DNA from: Stomoxys calcitrans
Taxonomy: Eukaryota; Arthropoda; Insecta; Diptera; Muscidae
NCBI RefSeq assembly: GCF_963082655.1
Contig: NC_081553.1
Coordinates: 124,330,578 to 124,394,577 of the forward strand
Reading direction: 5' to 3'
DNA: 64,000 nt
Below are positions 11,601 through 22,449 of the stretch, piece after piece (position 1 is the first letter of the stretch; each line of letters begins with the position of its first letter). Made by a program: the position numbers and the translations under genes. The notes under the pieces are model-generated. The model did not search any database and was not told the DNA's origin. It was given only the letters and a program-made list of their open reading frames with translations.

Positions 11601-13079
11601 GGAATCAATAGCTTTTAACAGCTGATTTAGGAATTTGGCAAAGCATGGCAAAGGCAATTTTTTTTTTTACTTTAACCCACATGTATTTTTTGTAATATAT
11701 TTGTAATTTACTAATAGCAAAAGTTTAATTTTGAAAATAAATAACAGGTCCTTTAGTTTGATGAAAAAACATGCAAAAAATGTCCTTAACATATTTTATG
11801 ATTTTATAGTTTCTAAATTTCTTTGGAAATTAAGTATGAACTTTGAACTTTGCATTGGAATCCTGTGCAATTTCATATCACATTTCGCCAATTAATAATT
11901 TTTTGTTGTATAACCCTTAAAACATTTCATTGTTTGACTTTTCAAATCTGAAGAGAGTTTAAACAGCTGACTTGAAAATTTTCAACTTTAGGACGAAATA
12001 AACTTTATCAATTATTCTATATTTTCAATATACTCATAGGATGTGATTGATTTTTTTGGTCTTTAACAACAACAAAAAAAAATACACATGCACCCCACGA
12101 ATTATCGTAATTCACTTTTTGCCTCTTGGCTTAAAGACTTCATATTTCACCAATGTGACGGCGGCCATCATTTTGGGTATTTGTTCAATTATTTAATAAC
12201 ACTTTGGGGGTTTGTTCGTCAAACTGAGGCGAACAAAAGATGAGCGAAGGGAAAGAGAAACCAGCGGTGGGGAAACAACCACGTCAATTCGTTGCTTCAT
12301 TCATTCGAATTTACTTGCTTTACGTCACTTTGTGATTCACGAGACTTTAAGTATTTTTTTTCCTTCTTTTATTTATGTGCGTGGACTGTTTAATACTGCT
12401 GAAGTTTTCTTTAATTTAAAGGCAGATTTTGGGATGAGGGGGGCTGGGGTAAATCCATTATTTATTAACACTTGCCAGGTTGGTTGGCTGGCAACCCGTA
12501 GCAATAACAACAAACAATTTTCTTCGTTACGATTTTTTTTTAATTTAAAAACTCACATAAATTCACATGAAATTGTATGAGGTGTTTGGTTGGGTTCGTC
12601 GGAGCTTAGTCCTTTTTGTGTGTAGGAGGTTTTTGGAAGTATTTTATTTCGATTTATTTGCAAGCGTTCAGTGCGAGCATAGTGTGCCGTGCCTTCTATC
12701 TGAACGTATGTGAGCAGATTGAGGCTGTAGCGTGAGTGTGTGTATATGTGTGTGTGTGTGTGTGTATGGGTGAGCTTTTTCGCCACTATTATTACGTTAC
12801 GATTTTGGAATAGAAATGCCAGCGAACGTAATCCTATACGTTATGCAATGTTACTTATACTGGTGGCACTAATGCTTGCTGCTTCCACGCTGTCTAGCAG
12901 AATACTAACTGTGTCAGTGTATGACTCTTCTGACCTTCTTTCGTTGCTACAGTTCTAGCGCTGCTTACAGGCGCTGCTACTACTGCTTCTATCATTTGTG
13001 CTGATGTTATAGTTGTTTTTCTTTTTTCGGTTTGTTTCCTTTTCGGCAATGAACACTCACACACGCTGACACTTTTACT

Positions 13080-13112
<33 letters not shown>

Positions 13113-14049
13113 TCTCTCATATAAATAACTGTGCTGTATGTGGCAGTACCAAGCATAAATGTTTTGAACCAAAAAGAGATTCTATTCTCTTACCCTTATT
13201 TTTGGGGATATTCTTCTATGGCTGAGTGTGTATGCGTATGAATAGATGTGGGTGTGTGTGTGTGTGTGAGTGTGACACTCACAAAACACGCTCACAGCAA
13301 TTTGTAACAGTGTATCAGAGTGTTTTTCTTTTGTTATGCGGTGCGGTGCTGTGCCGTGCGGTTCTCTGTGATGTTCTCTAAAGATGGTGTGGGGGGGTTT
13401 TGGGAGCTTTTTTCAGGTTTTCATTGGAAAAAGGGCAAACATCGCTTCTTCACCGACCAACCGGGGGTGTTGTGGAAAAGTTGGTTTTTCTTTTTTCTCT
13501 TTGCTACTTCCCTTTCTCTCGTGATAGCCCACAACAAAAATTCGGTATTTTGTTTTTTCTTGTTTCTTTCCACGTTCCATTCACTGTTGGCCAAAAATCG
13601 TAAAAACATGCTAATCGTAGAAAGTGGAAGGACCAGAGCGAACAACAAGAAGAAGAGGGACGTACACAAGCCAAAAAGAAAACTTCCTTTATTGAGAAAT
13701 GCGAATTGGATTTTAGCGTGAGCGGCATGTTTTGTGTTTGCATCAAACCTCTTGGGCCTTGAAGAGACCAAAGTAAACAGTGTTAAAAGTTAAGGCCGTA
13801 TCGAATTTAAAAATACCCACATTCAATTTATTTCGCCTAAAGATGTGAATACACAGAATCTTAGGGTACAAAGTTTGGGCTTATGATTTGTACCATTTAA
13901 CACTGCACAGGGAAATATGTTTGGCTAACCTTAGTAACCCCCCAAAATACCATTTAGTTGTCTGAGGCACACAAAAAAAAACTAAAGAAACAATTTGTAG
14001 TTTTTGGTCTATGACTGATGACAAAAGTGATTTATGAGAGGCAAATTTT
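11601..14049. other. Unassigned stretch with several GT/CA microsatellites
   Basis: No repeat family or conserved protein is recognised. There are homopolymer runs, a (GT)n near 12735-12768, (CA)n at 13079-13107 and GT tracts near 13250-13270. Two long opposite-strand frames at 13320-13771 are rich in K, N, F and S with no domain. The composition is what one expects of a large fly intron or intergenic DNA. I see no supported exon. Confidence 0.45.
13079..13107. repeat. (CA)n microsatellite
   Basis: A nearly pure CA run of about 29 bp. Related GT tracts occur at 12735-12768 and 13250-13270 within the same unassigned stretch. Confidence 0.85.
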
Positions 14050-14470
14050 GTTTTTAAAAACGTTAACGTTGTTTAGGTTTAAGCGACGGCCTGTCATCAG
14101 ACTCACTTAGTCATTTTCGTCCATTGCGATGCCATATGAACAGGAGAAGGAAGATGCCTTCTAGTTTCTAACGTTGAACCATCCAGATCACTTAAAAAAA
14201 CCCTAACATGCGCATGGTCACATCTGCTATATCAGGTAGGTTTATAAAGAAAGAAAGGACCTTCCATTGAAGACTTAGCTTACATGTTGCTAGAGCCATA
14301 CCCACAGACTCCAGTTGCTCTGGAATGTTAAGATAATTCCTAGTCTCGCAAGTTCCTCTTTTCTACAATTCCATGGCATAACTCTATGGCCCGGCACCCA
14401 GAACAGTTGAAGCCATCTCATTGACAGAACTGCGACAGTCAAGGGCCGTTTTCAATTCGGAATTAGGTCT
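14050..14470 (-). pseudogene. LINE RNase H and 3' end fragment, minus strand
   Basis: Reading the minus strand from 14470, a decayed WVPGHR-type RNase H motif (~14400) precedes ELARLGIILTFPEQLESVGM (~14350-14290). After an internal deletion comes the LINE C-terminal tail VTMRMLGFFK and SGWFNVRN (~14220-14160), then a 3' UTR-like segment that ends in AAACCTAAAC. The related fragment at 52268-52704 has the same tail and UTR. This is a truncated, deleted copy. Confidence 0.6.
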
Positions 14471-14517
14471 GAAAAAAAATGTATGGCAATTGTCGCACAG
14501 TGTCACACAGAACCGAA

Positions 14518-16001
14518 AACAAGTAAAAAGGCATTAAGTTCGGCCGGGCCGAACTTTGGATACCCACCACCTCGAGTATATATATAAACTCCATTTCTTC
14601 ACAATCCGGTGAAAATTGGATAACTTAAGCACAAAAATTCGGCACGGACATTGAGTGTTCTAATATAAATGACACAATTTAATTTTGTACAACAAAATAT
14701 TGATCTGGCAGATATATCCAATTATATCCGATCCGATCTGAACCATTTTAAGGTCGGATATCGTGAGGCTCATAAAAACTCACTGTTTCAAATTTCAGCG
14801 AAATCGCGTAATAAATAATGCTTTTATGGGCTTCAGTCCCCTTATCGGCAGATCGGTCTATATGGCAGATATATCTAAACATAGTCCGATCCGAATCATA
14901 TTTAAGGCCTTAACCTACTCACTGTTCCAAATTTCAGCGAAATCAGATAAAAAATTAAGCTTTTATGCCCTTCAGAACCTTTATCGGGAGATCGGTCTAT
15001 ACGGCAGCTACATCTAAACATAGTCCGATCTGAACCATATTTAGATCAGATATTGGGAGGCATAAAATAACCCACTATTTTTAATTTCAGCGAAATCGGG
15101 TAATAAATAAAGCTTTTATTGGCTTCAGACACTTTTTCGTAGATCGGTCAATATGGCAGCTATATCTAAATATGGACCGATCTAATCCATATTTAGGTCA
15201 GATGTCAGGAGGCTTAAAATAACCCACTGATTTAAATTTCATCAAAATCGGTTAATAAATTAAGCTTTTTTGGGCTTCAGACCCTTTATCGGGAGATCGG
15301 TCTCCATGGCAGCTATATCAAAATATAGTCCGATATGAACTATATTTAAACCAGATGTTGGTAGGCTTAAAATGACCTACCATTTTAAATTTCAGCAAAA
15401 TCGGGTAATAAATAAAGCTTTTATGCCCTTCAGACCCTTTATCGGGAGATCGGTCTATATGGAAGCTATATCTAAATATAGTCCGATCTGATCTATATTT
15501 ATATCAGAAGTTGGGAGGCTTTAAATAACCTACTATTTTCAATTTCAGCGAAATTGGGTAATAAATAAAGCTTTTATGGGCTTCAGACCCTTTATCGGGA
15601 AATTGGTCCATATGGCAGCTATATCTAAATATATTGCGATCTGAACCATATTTGGGTCAGATGTCGGGAAGCCTTAAACTACGCACTGTTTCAAATTTCA
15701 GCGAAATAGGGAAAAAATAAAGCACTTATGGGCATTAGACCCTTTATCGAAAAATCGGTCTATATCGCAGCTATATCCAAATATGGTCCGATTTGGTCTG
15801 TTCAAGAACTTAACCAGCGTGCGTCAAAAAGACGTATCCTTCAATTTTTGAAGGCTGTAGAGAGATTACAACAGATGGACGGACAGAAGGATAGACGTTT
15901 AGACGGACAGACACACGGGCATCGTTAAATCGTCTTAGAAATGTCTTGCAAACGGAATGACTAAATGAATATACCCCCTATCCTACGGTCGTGGGTGTAA
16001 A
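14518..16001 (+). mobile_element. Family B element, plus orientation
   Basis: It starts AACAAGTAAAAAGGCATTAA, then the palindrome TTCGGCCGGGCCGAA with GGATACCCACCACCTCGAG, and ends ATACCCCCTATCCTACGGTCGTGGGTGTAAAA. The opposed CCCACCACC and GGTCGTGGG form the subterminal inverted repeat. About seven monomers of ~175 bp lie between, with the core TTATCGGGAGATCGGTCTAT and AGCGAAATCGGGTAATAAAT. A GACGGACAGA-type segment precedes the right end, as in family A. Confidence 0.65.
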
Positions 16002-16084
16002 AAAAACTAGTATAAAGTCTGCCGTGAAGTAGGGTTAGAGATATATCTTTGAAGATTTTATTGGTTAGAGCTAAGGTGCTAAAG

Positions 16085-16175
16085 ATATCATATGCAACAT
16101 TTTAAGGTCTTTTCTGATGTTCCTGCCAGAATTCGAACCCAGGCGTTCAGTGTCATAGGGGGACATGCTAGTCAA
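16085..16175 (-). repeat. tRNA-derived SINE fragment (head only)
   Basis: On the minus strand: GACTAGCATGTCCCCCTATG, then ACGCCTGGGTTCGAATTCTG, then GGAACATCAGAAAAGACC. GGGTTCGAATTC is a Pol III B-box-like sequence. The same order occurs in the longer SINE at 54730-54932. Only the head is present. Confidence 0.5.
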
Positions 16176-16359
16176 ATATAACGAAACCAGGAGAGATATT
16201 GTAGACCCCAAGCGGAATGTTTTGTATGGATATTGAGTGCTCTCTAGTGAATAACACATTTTGGAATTCGAACCACAAATAAACTTTAGAGCCCCATCAA
16301 GAAGCTGCCGGACCAATTGGAGTCTAACAGGATCACTCTGCCTATTTTCTATTTAATTT

Positions 16360-16985
16360 GAAGAGGTATATTATGGTATTAATATACCATAAGAAGAGGT
16401 ATACTAATCTATTCATTCCGTTTATTACTGCTCGAAATATTGATATGCGACCCCATAAAGTATATATCGATGCCTTAATATGGAAAGGGCCAAACTTGAT
16501 TTCTTGTTACTTTACACGAGAAGGAAAAACCACGACTTATTTTATGGCATTTGACAAGTAGATGGCTTATATGCAGCTATATCAAGTTATAAACCGATTT
16601 TAACCGTACTTAACACAGTTGTTGGAAGTAATGCCAAAAAACTAGGTGCAAAATTTCATCCAAATCGGATAAGAATTGGGTCCTCTAGAGGCTCAAGACG
16701 TCAAGACCCGAGATCGGTTTATATGACAGTTATATCAAAACATGGACCGATTTCGCTCAGTTATATTTCCAACCGACCTACAAGAATGAAAAGTATTTGG
16801 GCAAAATTTTAAGCGCCTGTCGACAGACAGACGGACGGACGGACGTGGCTAGATCGACTTAAAATGTCAAGACGATCAAGAATAGATATACTTGTTATGG
16901 GGTCTTAGACACATATTTCGGAGTATTTTAAACGGAACGACAAAATAACGACCTTTCCCCCGGTGGGGGTACATGCTTCAACAAC
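16360..16985. repeat. Two broken family A fragments
   Basis: 16360-16480 is a minus-oriented end (GAAGAGGTATACTAATC, ATTCCGTTTATTACTGCTCG, ACCCCATAAAGTATATATCG). 16555-16985 is a plus-oriented element reduced to about two monomers, then GACGGACGGACGGACGTGGC, ATCAAGAATAGATATACTTG and a degraded GGGGGTA end. No coding sequence. Confidence 0.6.
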
Positions 16986-16999
16986 GCATTGAAAACATT

Positions 17000-17640
17000 A
17001 AACTCCAAAAAAACATCAAACTCCATCACTCCAAAAATGGGGGAAGACTTGCAGTCACAGTTTGCATTGAAATTGAAAAATCAACTTGACTAATGATTCC
17101 CATTTCCACTTCGGTGTTTTTGTTGAGAAGCCTATCCATCCTCAACGTGTGACTGTTTTGAACCGGCGAGGTCATTGGATCCCACTTTTTCGAAAATGAG
17201 GTTGAATCAACAATTACTGTGAATGGATTGCGATATCACGAGATGTTTTAAGAATTTTTTTATGGTCGCAGTCAAATGGTAGTAATCTGGACAGCATTTA
17301 ATTTCAGCAAAACGGTTTACCTGCCACACAAGTAACGAAACCATTGCTCTTTTACGGGAAAATTTTCCAAGAAGTGTTATACCTAGAAAAGGTGATTTAA
17401 CGCTTTGCTAGTTCTTCCTTTGGGGCCAGGTAAAAGATAAGGTGTACACCAACCGCCCAACGTCGATTCAAAACCTCAAGGATAGAATTCGTGAGGCTAT
17501 CGACTACAAGTCCAGCCACGTTGCGATTTGTTTATGGAACATTTCGTGAAAAGGATATGGTCCGTTGAGAGTGGTCGTGGTGGATACTTAGCTGATGTTC
17601 TTTTTCATTATTAACGGCATACCTTCAAATTAAAAATTTC
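17000..17640 (+). pseudogene. Mariner-like (IS630-Tc1-mariner) transposase relic
   Basis: Fragments of a mariner-type transposase are visible on the plus strand. FHFGVFVEKPIHPQRVTVLN lies at ~17108-17167, and FFENEV followed by TVNGLRYHEMF at ~17190-17250. A decayed catalytic and post-catalytic section follows, then FVKRIWSVESGRGGYLADVL and FHY at ~17540-17610, the usual C-terminus. Numerous stops and frameshifts are present. Terminal inverted repeats were not found. A second, better-preserved piece of the same general type is at 50825-51305. Confidence 0.65.
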
Positions 17641-17644
17641 CAAT

Positions 17645-18129
17645 ACCGCGTTGAAAATTTTAACCAAATAATTGCGCCCCCAGAGGCTCGAGAATTCAAA
17701 TCAGTCGATCTATTTATATGGCAGCTGCATCAGGTGAAAAAACCTATTGGACCATACTTGGCACGGCTGTTGGAAGCCACACTAAACCTTATGTGCAAAA
17801 TGTCAGCCAAATCGAGTGGTAGATGTGCCTTCTTGGAGCTCAAAAAGCCAAATTTCAAGAAAGACTTATATGGCAGCTGCATCAGCTTATGAACCGATTT
17901 GAACAATCCTTAGCACAGTCTAGCGCTGCTAAGAAGTTCGCCTTTTACAGGCTAAAGAAGTCAAAATACGGGATCGGTTCATATGACACCTATATCAGGC
18001 TATCAACCGTTTTGGACCATTGTCGGCACAATAATTTGAAGTCAAAACAAATGTTCATCCAAATAGGAAGCCAAGATCCGAGATCGGTTTATATGGGAGC
18101 TATATCAGGTTATGAACCGAATTTTGACA
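17645..18129 (+). repeat. Family A monomers, left part of an interrupted copy
   Basis: About three plus-oriented monomers (GCGCCCCCAGAGGCTCGAGA, TTTATATGGCAGCTGCATCA, AGATCGGTTTATATGGGAGC). The last one stops at AATTTTGACATA and resumes at 18364 with TACTTGGCTCAGTTGTTAG. The monomer consensus GAACCATACTTGGCACAGTTG is thus split by the MITE at 18132-18363. Confidence 0.65.
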
Positions 18130-18131
18130 TA

Positions 18132-18363
18132 CAGGGTGGCTGATGAAAGCCGCTACCAAAAAAAAATGTAATAACTTTTTTTCTATTTAATAATAATAAT
18201 TTAATAATTAATTTAATTAATTAATTAATTAATTTAATTAATAATAATTTAATAATTAATTTAATAATTTAATTTAACATGAATAAAAGAAAAATGTATT
18301 CCATACACCGAAAAAAAAATGTAGCAATATTCATCATTGTAGCAATATTCATCAGCCACCCTG
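18132..18363. mobile_element. 232-bp Tc1/mariner-type MITE with TA target duplication
   Basis: It begins CAGGGTGGCTGATGAA and ends TTCATCAGCCACCCTG, a 16-bp perfect terminal inverted repeat, flanked by TA at 18130-18131 and 18364-18365. Deleting the element and one TA restores an uninterrupted host monomer, so the boundaries are certain. The interior is AT-rich (TAATTAAT repeats) and contains TGTAGCAATATTCATCA twice in tandem. It has no coding capacity and was presumably moved by a Tc1/mariner-superfamily transposase. Confidence 0.9.
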
Positions 18364-19482
18364 TACTTGGCTCAGTTGTTAGAAGTTAGGACAAAACACT
18401 TCATGCAAAATACTTTCATTTTTCGATACAGCCATTTTAAGATTTTTCATGTGAAATTTCGATTTTAATGGATTTTCGAAGAAATTCTGAATTTTTTCCC
18501 TCTAGGACGCATAGGTTAGGATATATAGGTATTTTAAGTTTTCCAAGAGAAATTTAAATTTTTAATGGATTTTCGATGAAATTCGGAATTTTTTGGTGGA
18601 GTCACGATTAAGGCCCACTTCTCTCTAGGACGCATATTTTAGGCGATACAGCCAATTTTAAGTTTTCCAAGTGAAATTTAAATTTTTAATCAATATTCAA
18701 AGAAATTCAGAATTTTTTGATGGAGTCACAAATTAGGGCGCAATTCCCTCTAGGAGATACATCTATTTTAGCCGCTAGAGGTCGCAATTATTATCCGATT
18801 TGGCTGATATTTAGCATTAAGCGTTTTGTTCTAACTTCTATTAACTGCTCCAATTATGGTCTAAATCGTATTATAACCTGATATAGCTCCCATGTTAACC
18901 GATCTCGGATCATGACATCTTTAGTCGCTAGTGCGCGAAATTATTATCCGTTTTAGCTGAAATTTTTAATGAAAAGTTTTGTTATGACTTCTAAAAACTG
19001 TTCTATGTAGGATTCAGATACATTCATTACCAGATATAGCACCTATATAAAAATCGATCACGAATCTTGACTTCTTGAGCCGCTAGAGGTCGCAATTATT
19101 ATCCGATTTTACTGAAATTTTGAATAAAGTGTTTTGGAATGACTTCCAACAACTGTTCCATGCATGGTTCAAATCAGTTTATAACCTGATAAAGCTCCCA
19201 CATAAACATATCTCGGATTTTAACTTCTTAAGGTGCTAGAGGGCGCAATTATTACCAGATTTGGAAGAAATTTAGCATCATGACTTCCACTTTGGTCTAC
19301 AACAGCCAACCTAAGTATGGCTTCAATCGGTTTATAACTTAGTATAGCTCCAGTAGCATAACAATACTTATCCATTATCCTTTGTTTGCCTATAAAGTGA
19401 TATCGGGCAAAGATCTTGACAAATGCGATGCATGGTGGAAGGTATATAAGATTCAGCCCGGCACGCTTTCACTTGTTTACTA
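18364..19482 (-). repeat. Family A copy remainder with a ~120-bp tandem array
   Basis: After the MITE the repeat switches to minus-oriented monomers (GCCGCTAGAGGTCGCAATTA, TCCGATTTGGCTGATATTTA). It ends with GGTGGAAGGTATATAAGATT, CAGCCCGGCACGC and TTTCACTTGTTTAC, the standard palindromic family A terminus in decayed form. Positions ~18420-18775 hold a different tandem array described separately. Confidence 0.6.
18420..18775. repeat. About three tandem copies of a ~120-bp unit
   Basis: The unit contains GATACAGCCATTTTAAG, TTTTCCAAGTGAAATTTAAA, GGATTTTCGAAGAAATTC and CCCTCTAGGACGCAT. It recurs with substitutions at ~18424, ~18525 and ~18645. It is unlike the ~170-bp monomers except for the CCCTCTAG junction, which suggests a locally amplified variant segment. 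Confidence 0.6.
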
Positions 19483-19694
19483 TCAAATACTTTTTATTCT
19501 TTGCCATAGTAGGCAAACATGGCCGATTTGAAAAGAGGAGTTTAGAATGCGGACCCTGAATTATATCAGCATCCTGCTAGAGCACCACTTTTGTTGAGCC
19601 CCATAATGTCAAGTATTTTGAAGGTTGTGACCATGATATTCACAGCTACGGGACTCGTTCAGATCAACACTAATTATGTTTTCTTTTTTTTTTT

Positions 19695-20030
19695 GTACTG
19701 GTTATCTACCTATAGAGGTTCAAGAAGTCAAGATCCCAAATCTGTTTATATGGCAGCTATATCAGGATATAGACCGATTTGAACCAACGACTGTGTGTTG
19801 ATAGTTATAACAAAACACGTCATGCTAAATTTCAGCCACATCGTATACGAATTGAGCCCTCTATCGGCTCAAAAAGTCAAGATCCAAGATCTGGCAGCTA
19901 CATCAAAACATGGCAGCTAAATCAAAACATGGATTGATATGGCCATTTACAATTCCATCCGACCTTCAATTACTTTTTAGGCAACCCAATAGTATACCCC
20001 CATACTATGATGAAGGATATAAAAACGAAT
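19695..20030 (+). repeat. Family A 3' fragment
   Basis: AGAGGTTCAAGAAGTCAAGA and TATGGCAGCTATATCAGG begin the fragment. It has one and a half monomers, a small internal duplication (GGCAGCTAAATCAAAACATGG twice, diverged), and the end AGTATACCCCCATACTATG with GATATAAAAA. The preceding 200 bp (19483-19694) shows nothing recognisable. Confidence 0.55.
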
Positions 20031-20047
20031 TTGATATCCAGTTTTTA

Positions 20048-20893
20048 GGCCAAGTGTTTGGGGGTCGTATCACACCTTAAACTCCCCCTAAACCAATGTT
20101 AATTGGGGCTCAAATAAAAGAAATTTGATAATAGAGCACAATGCTGATATATTTGAAGGCTAAATGCGTGGGTCGCCACCCCCACCTTATATACCCGTCA
20201 AACTGGACATATTTGTGGACTATGGCAAAAAGGGGCTTAAATCTGATATCTGTTTTATGGCCAAGTGTTTCAGGGACGACTCATCCCATATACTCTCCCT
20301 AAATCACCCTATATACCGACTATAGCAATATGCAGTTCAATTGTGGTTTTTTGGAGTCGATTATGAATACGATATCCACTTATAGGGCAAAGGGTTTGGC
20401 TATTCCAATCTCCCACCATAACCAAGAAAATCTAACATCCACAACTTTAATGGGCGGACCCACCCTTTTTGAGGCCAAGTGTTTGGGGGTCGTATCACAC
20501 CTTAAACTCCCCCTAAACCAATGTTAATTGGGGCTCAAATAAAAGAAATTTGATAATAGAGCACAATGCTGATATATTTGAAGGCTAAATGCGTGGGTCG
20601 CCACCCCCACCTTATATACCCGTCAAACTGGACATATTTGTGGACTATGGCAAAAAGGGGCTTAAATCTGATATCTGTTTTATGGCCAAGTGTTTCAGGG
20701 ACGACTCATCCCATATACTCTCCCTAAATCACCCTATATACCGACTATAGCAATATGCAGTTCAATTGTGGTTTTTTGGAGTCGATTATGAATACGATAT
20801 CCACTTATAGGGCAAAGGGTTTGGCTATTCCAATCTCCCACCATAACCAAGAAAATCTAACATCCACAACTTTAATGGGCGGACCCACCCTTT
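20048..20893. repeat. Perfect 425-bp tandem duplication
   Basis: The segment from GGCCAAGTGTTTGGGGGTCG (20048) is repeated from 20473 without any difference I could find, ending at CGGACCCACCCTTT. Within each copy there are weaker internal similarities (GGCCAAGTGTTT occurs twice; TATACCGACTATAGCAATATG). The 65-residue frames at 20330 and 20755 are the same artefact seen twice. Identity implies a very recent duplication or an assembly artefact. Confidence 0.9.
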
Positions 20894-20962
20894 ACCCTAT
20901 TTTCAAAAATGATGGCTGTGCTGGCTTCAAGGGCCGTGAGTTAGTATGTTGAATTTGAATAG

Positions 20963-21117
20963 TATTTATAGCGAAAACGCCTCTATGATACAATTTCCAC
21001 ATGAACCACGCTCGACAACCCTGTCTATTAGCTGTACTTTTTCCCAATGCATCTGTGTTCGTGTAATGACAAGCTGATAGACAGGGTTGTCGAGTGTGGT
21101 TAAATTGCATCATATAG
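20963..21117. mobile_element. Small fold-back element, left part; split by the LTR retrotransposon
   Basis: Arms 21005-21033 and 21072-21100 are reverse complements (27 of 29 positions). The left arm continues outward through AAACGCCTCTATGATACAAT. Its partner lies partly before the LTR (AAATTGCATCATATAG, to 21117) and partly beyond it (AGGCGTTTGTGCAATAAATA from 37981). The element was therefore whole, about 180 bp, before the retrotransposon inserted near its right arm. Confidence 0.7.
21114..21117. other. Target-site duplication ATAG of the LTR retrotransposon (left)
   Basis: ATAG precedes the left LTR and the same ATAG follows the right LTR at 37979-37982. A 4-bp duplication is usual for Gypsy-group integrases. 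Confidence 0.8.
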
Positions 21118-22321
21118 TGTAATGTCCAAAAGGGGTTCGGATTGTGGTCACAAAGACGTTATAAGATTTCTACTACCCAGAAGGTCGCTAAAACTCGCCT
21201 TTCGACAAAATAGATTGTGGTGGAAGATGTTGACTTAATTTCCAATTATAATTCTATGCAAACAAAGAGGACTGGGAGCCATTAAAAAGGGCTAGCAAGA
21301 CAGTCGGGTGGGGGGGTTCGGACCTCCTTTATTCACCTGATTTCCACAATCTCGGACACAAACAAAATATTATTTTAGACTCCCAGTAAACAAAAGCACT
21401 ATGGATCTAGACTTTGAAAACTTAATGGACCAAACCAAATCAGAATGAAATTCCCCCATTAATTTGGTATTGTAATCTATAGTAAAGAAACATAGGCGAC
21501 AAGCTAGTTCGATTCCCTGATGTTCTGGGAACCATGGCCTCCAAACCCTACCCTACCATGGCACCAGCGGCCTTAACAATTGCCAGTGCCCCAAACGCAA
21601 TATCTACTCCATCTCTATATCACTACCAAGGAAAGGTAAAAGAATTTAGAAATCCATTTCAGATTATATATCTATATTTAAGAAAATTCATGAAGATGAT
21701 GCCATATAAGCCAAAATCTTAATAACTAGTATTATATAAATAAAATATGAAATATTTGGAACGAACAACCAAAAGTTTATAATTCCAGTTCATATTTAAC
21801 GATCTAAGGGTTAATCTCGTAATATTTAATTTAATCGGATAATTATTCAAACGCGTTCAAATTCTAAATATGTCAACTCAGGGAAAACTCAACGGTCAAA
21901 AAAAAATATATATTTATGCAAGCATGCAAACTGAGACGAAATAGTTCAAAGGAAGGAAATGTAATAACTAATAGTTCATTGAATTTTCCTTGACATGACC
22001 CAAAATTGATTTCTTTTAAGTTTATAATTATAATGGACTAAAATTAACTTTTTTACTACATTAACCTTTCATATGCAAAATTTAAATGAAAATTGATTTT
22101 TTTTTAACTCACTTTTGTTTTTAAGCCTTTTGGCTTTACTTTTTAACCATTTCCATTAGCCAGGTTAGCACGATGATCGCCGAGGCCTCGATGAGCATTT
22201 TACGCTGGACGTGGATTCTATTGGGCTTTTAGCTGTTTAGGAATGAGATAGGATGATAAACTTTGCATATGATAATAATTACACTTATCTGCTAATTTAA
22301 TTTAATTAAAAATTATTCATC

Positions 22322-22406
22322 CTGGCCGGCTCGGGAATTGAACCGGAGACCTTAGATAACTGATGCGGTAAGTAGGTATCTGCTAGCTCACTCAGCCACT
22401 AGCCAG
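22322..22406 (-). other. tRNA-like segment 1 inside the LTR
   Basis: On the minus strand TGGCTGAGTGAG (22398-22387) resembles a Pol III A box and GGTTCAATTCC (22344-22334) a B box, 43 bp apart. GAGCCGGCCAGG follows like a tRNA acceptor 3' strand. Stem pairing is imperfect, so it is unlikely to be a working tRNA; a tRNA-derived (SINE-like) insertion in the ancestral LTR is the simplest reading. The Transib landed about 11 bp away. The identical copy is at 36341-36425. Confidence 0.5.
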
Positions 22407-22416
22407 ATACAATTGA

Positions 22417-22421
22417 GGGCG
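22417..22421. other. Transib target-site duplication GGGCG (left)
   Basis: GGGCG occurs immediately before the left CACAGTG and again at 27771-27775 after the right CACTGTG. The uninterrupted right LTR reads TTGAGGGCGTCTTG at the matching place (~36433-36446), which proves the empty site. A 5-bp GC-rich duplication is characteristic of Transib and RAG-type transposition. Confidence 0.95.
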
Positions 22422-22449
22422 CACAGTGGGCCAAATGGCAAAAAAATTG
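22422..22449. promoter_or_regulatory. RSS-like Transib end: heptamer and A-rich block
   Basis: CACAGTG (22422-22428) is identical to the consensus heptamer of vertebrate recombination signals. Twelve bases later comes AAAAAATTG (22441-22449), an A-rich block in the position of a nonamer in a 12-spacer signal. The heptamer identity is seen directly. The nonamer analogy is my inference and the match to ACAAAAACC is weak. The other end is a mirror image (27743-27770). Confidence 0.6.

Noticed and set aside
13320..13771. Overlapping long frames on both strands
   Set aside because: The composition is low-complexity (F, K, N, S), with no splice signals or domain, so they are not called as genes.
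22422..22449. An antigen-receptor or V(D)J-like locus
   Set aside because: The RSS-like sequence is the terminus of a transposon with its own transposase and target duplication. No receptor segments are present.
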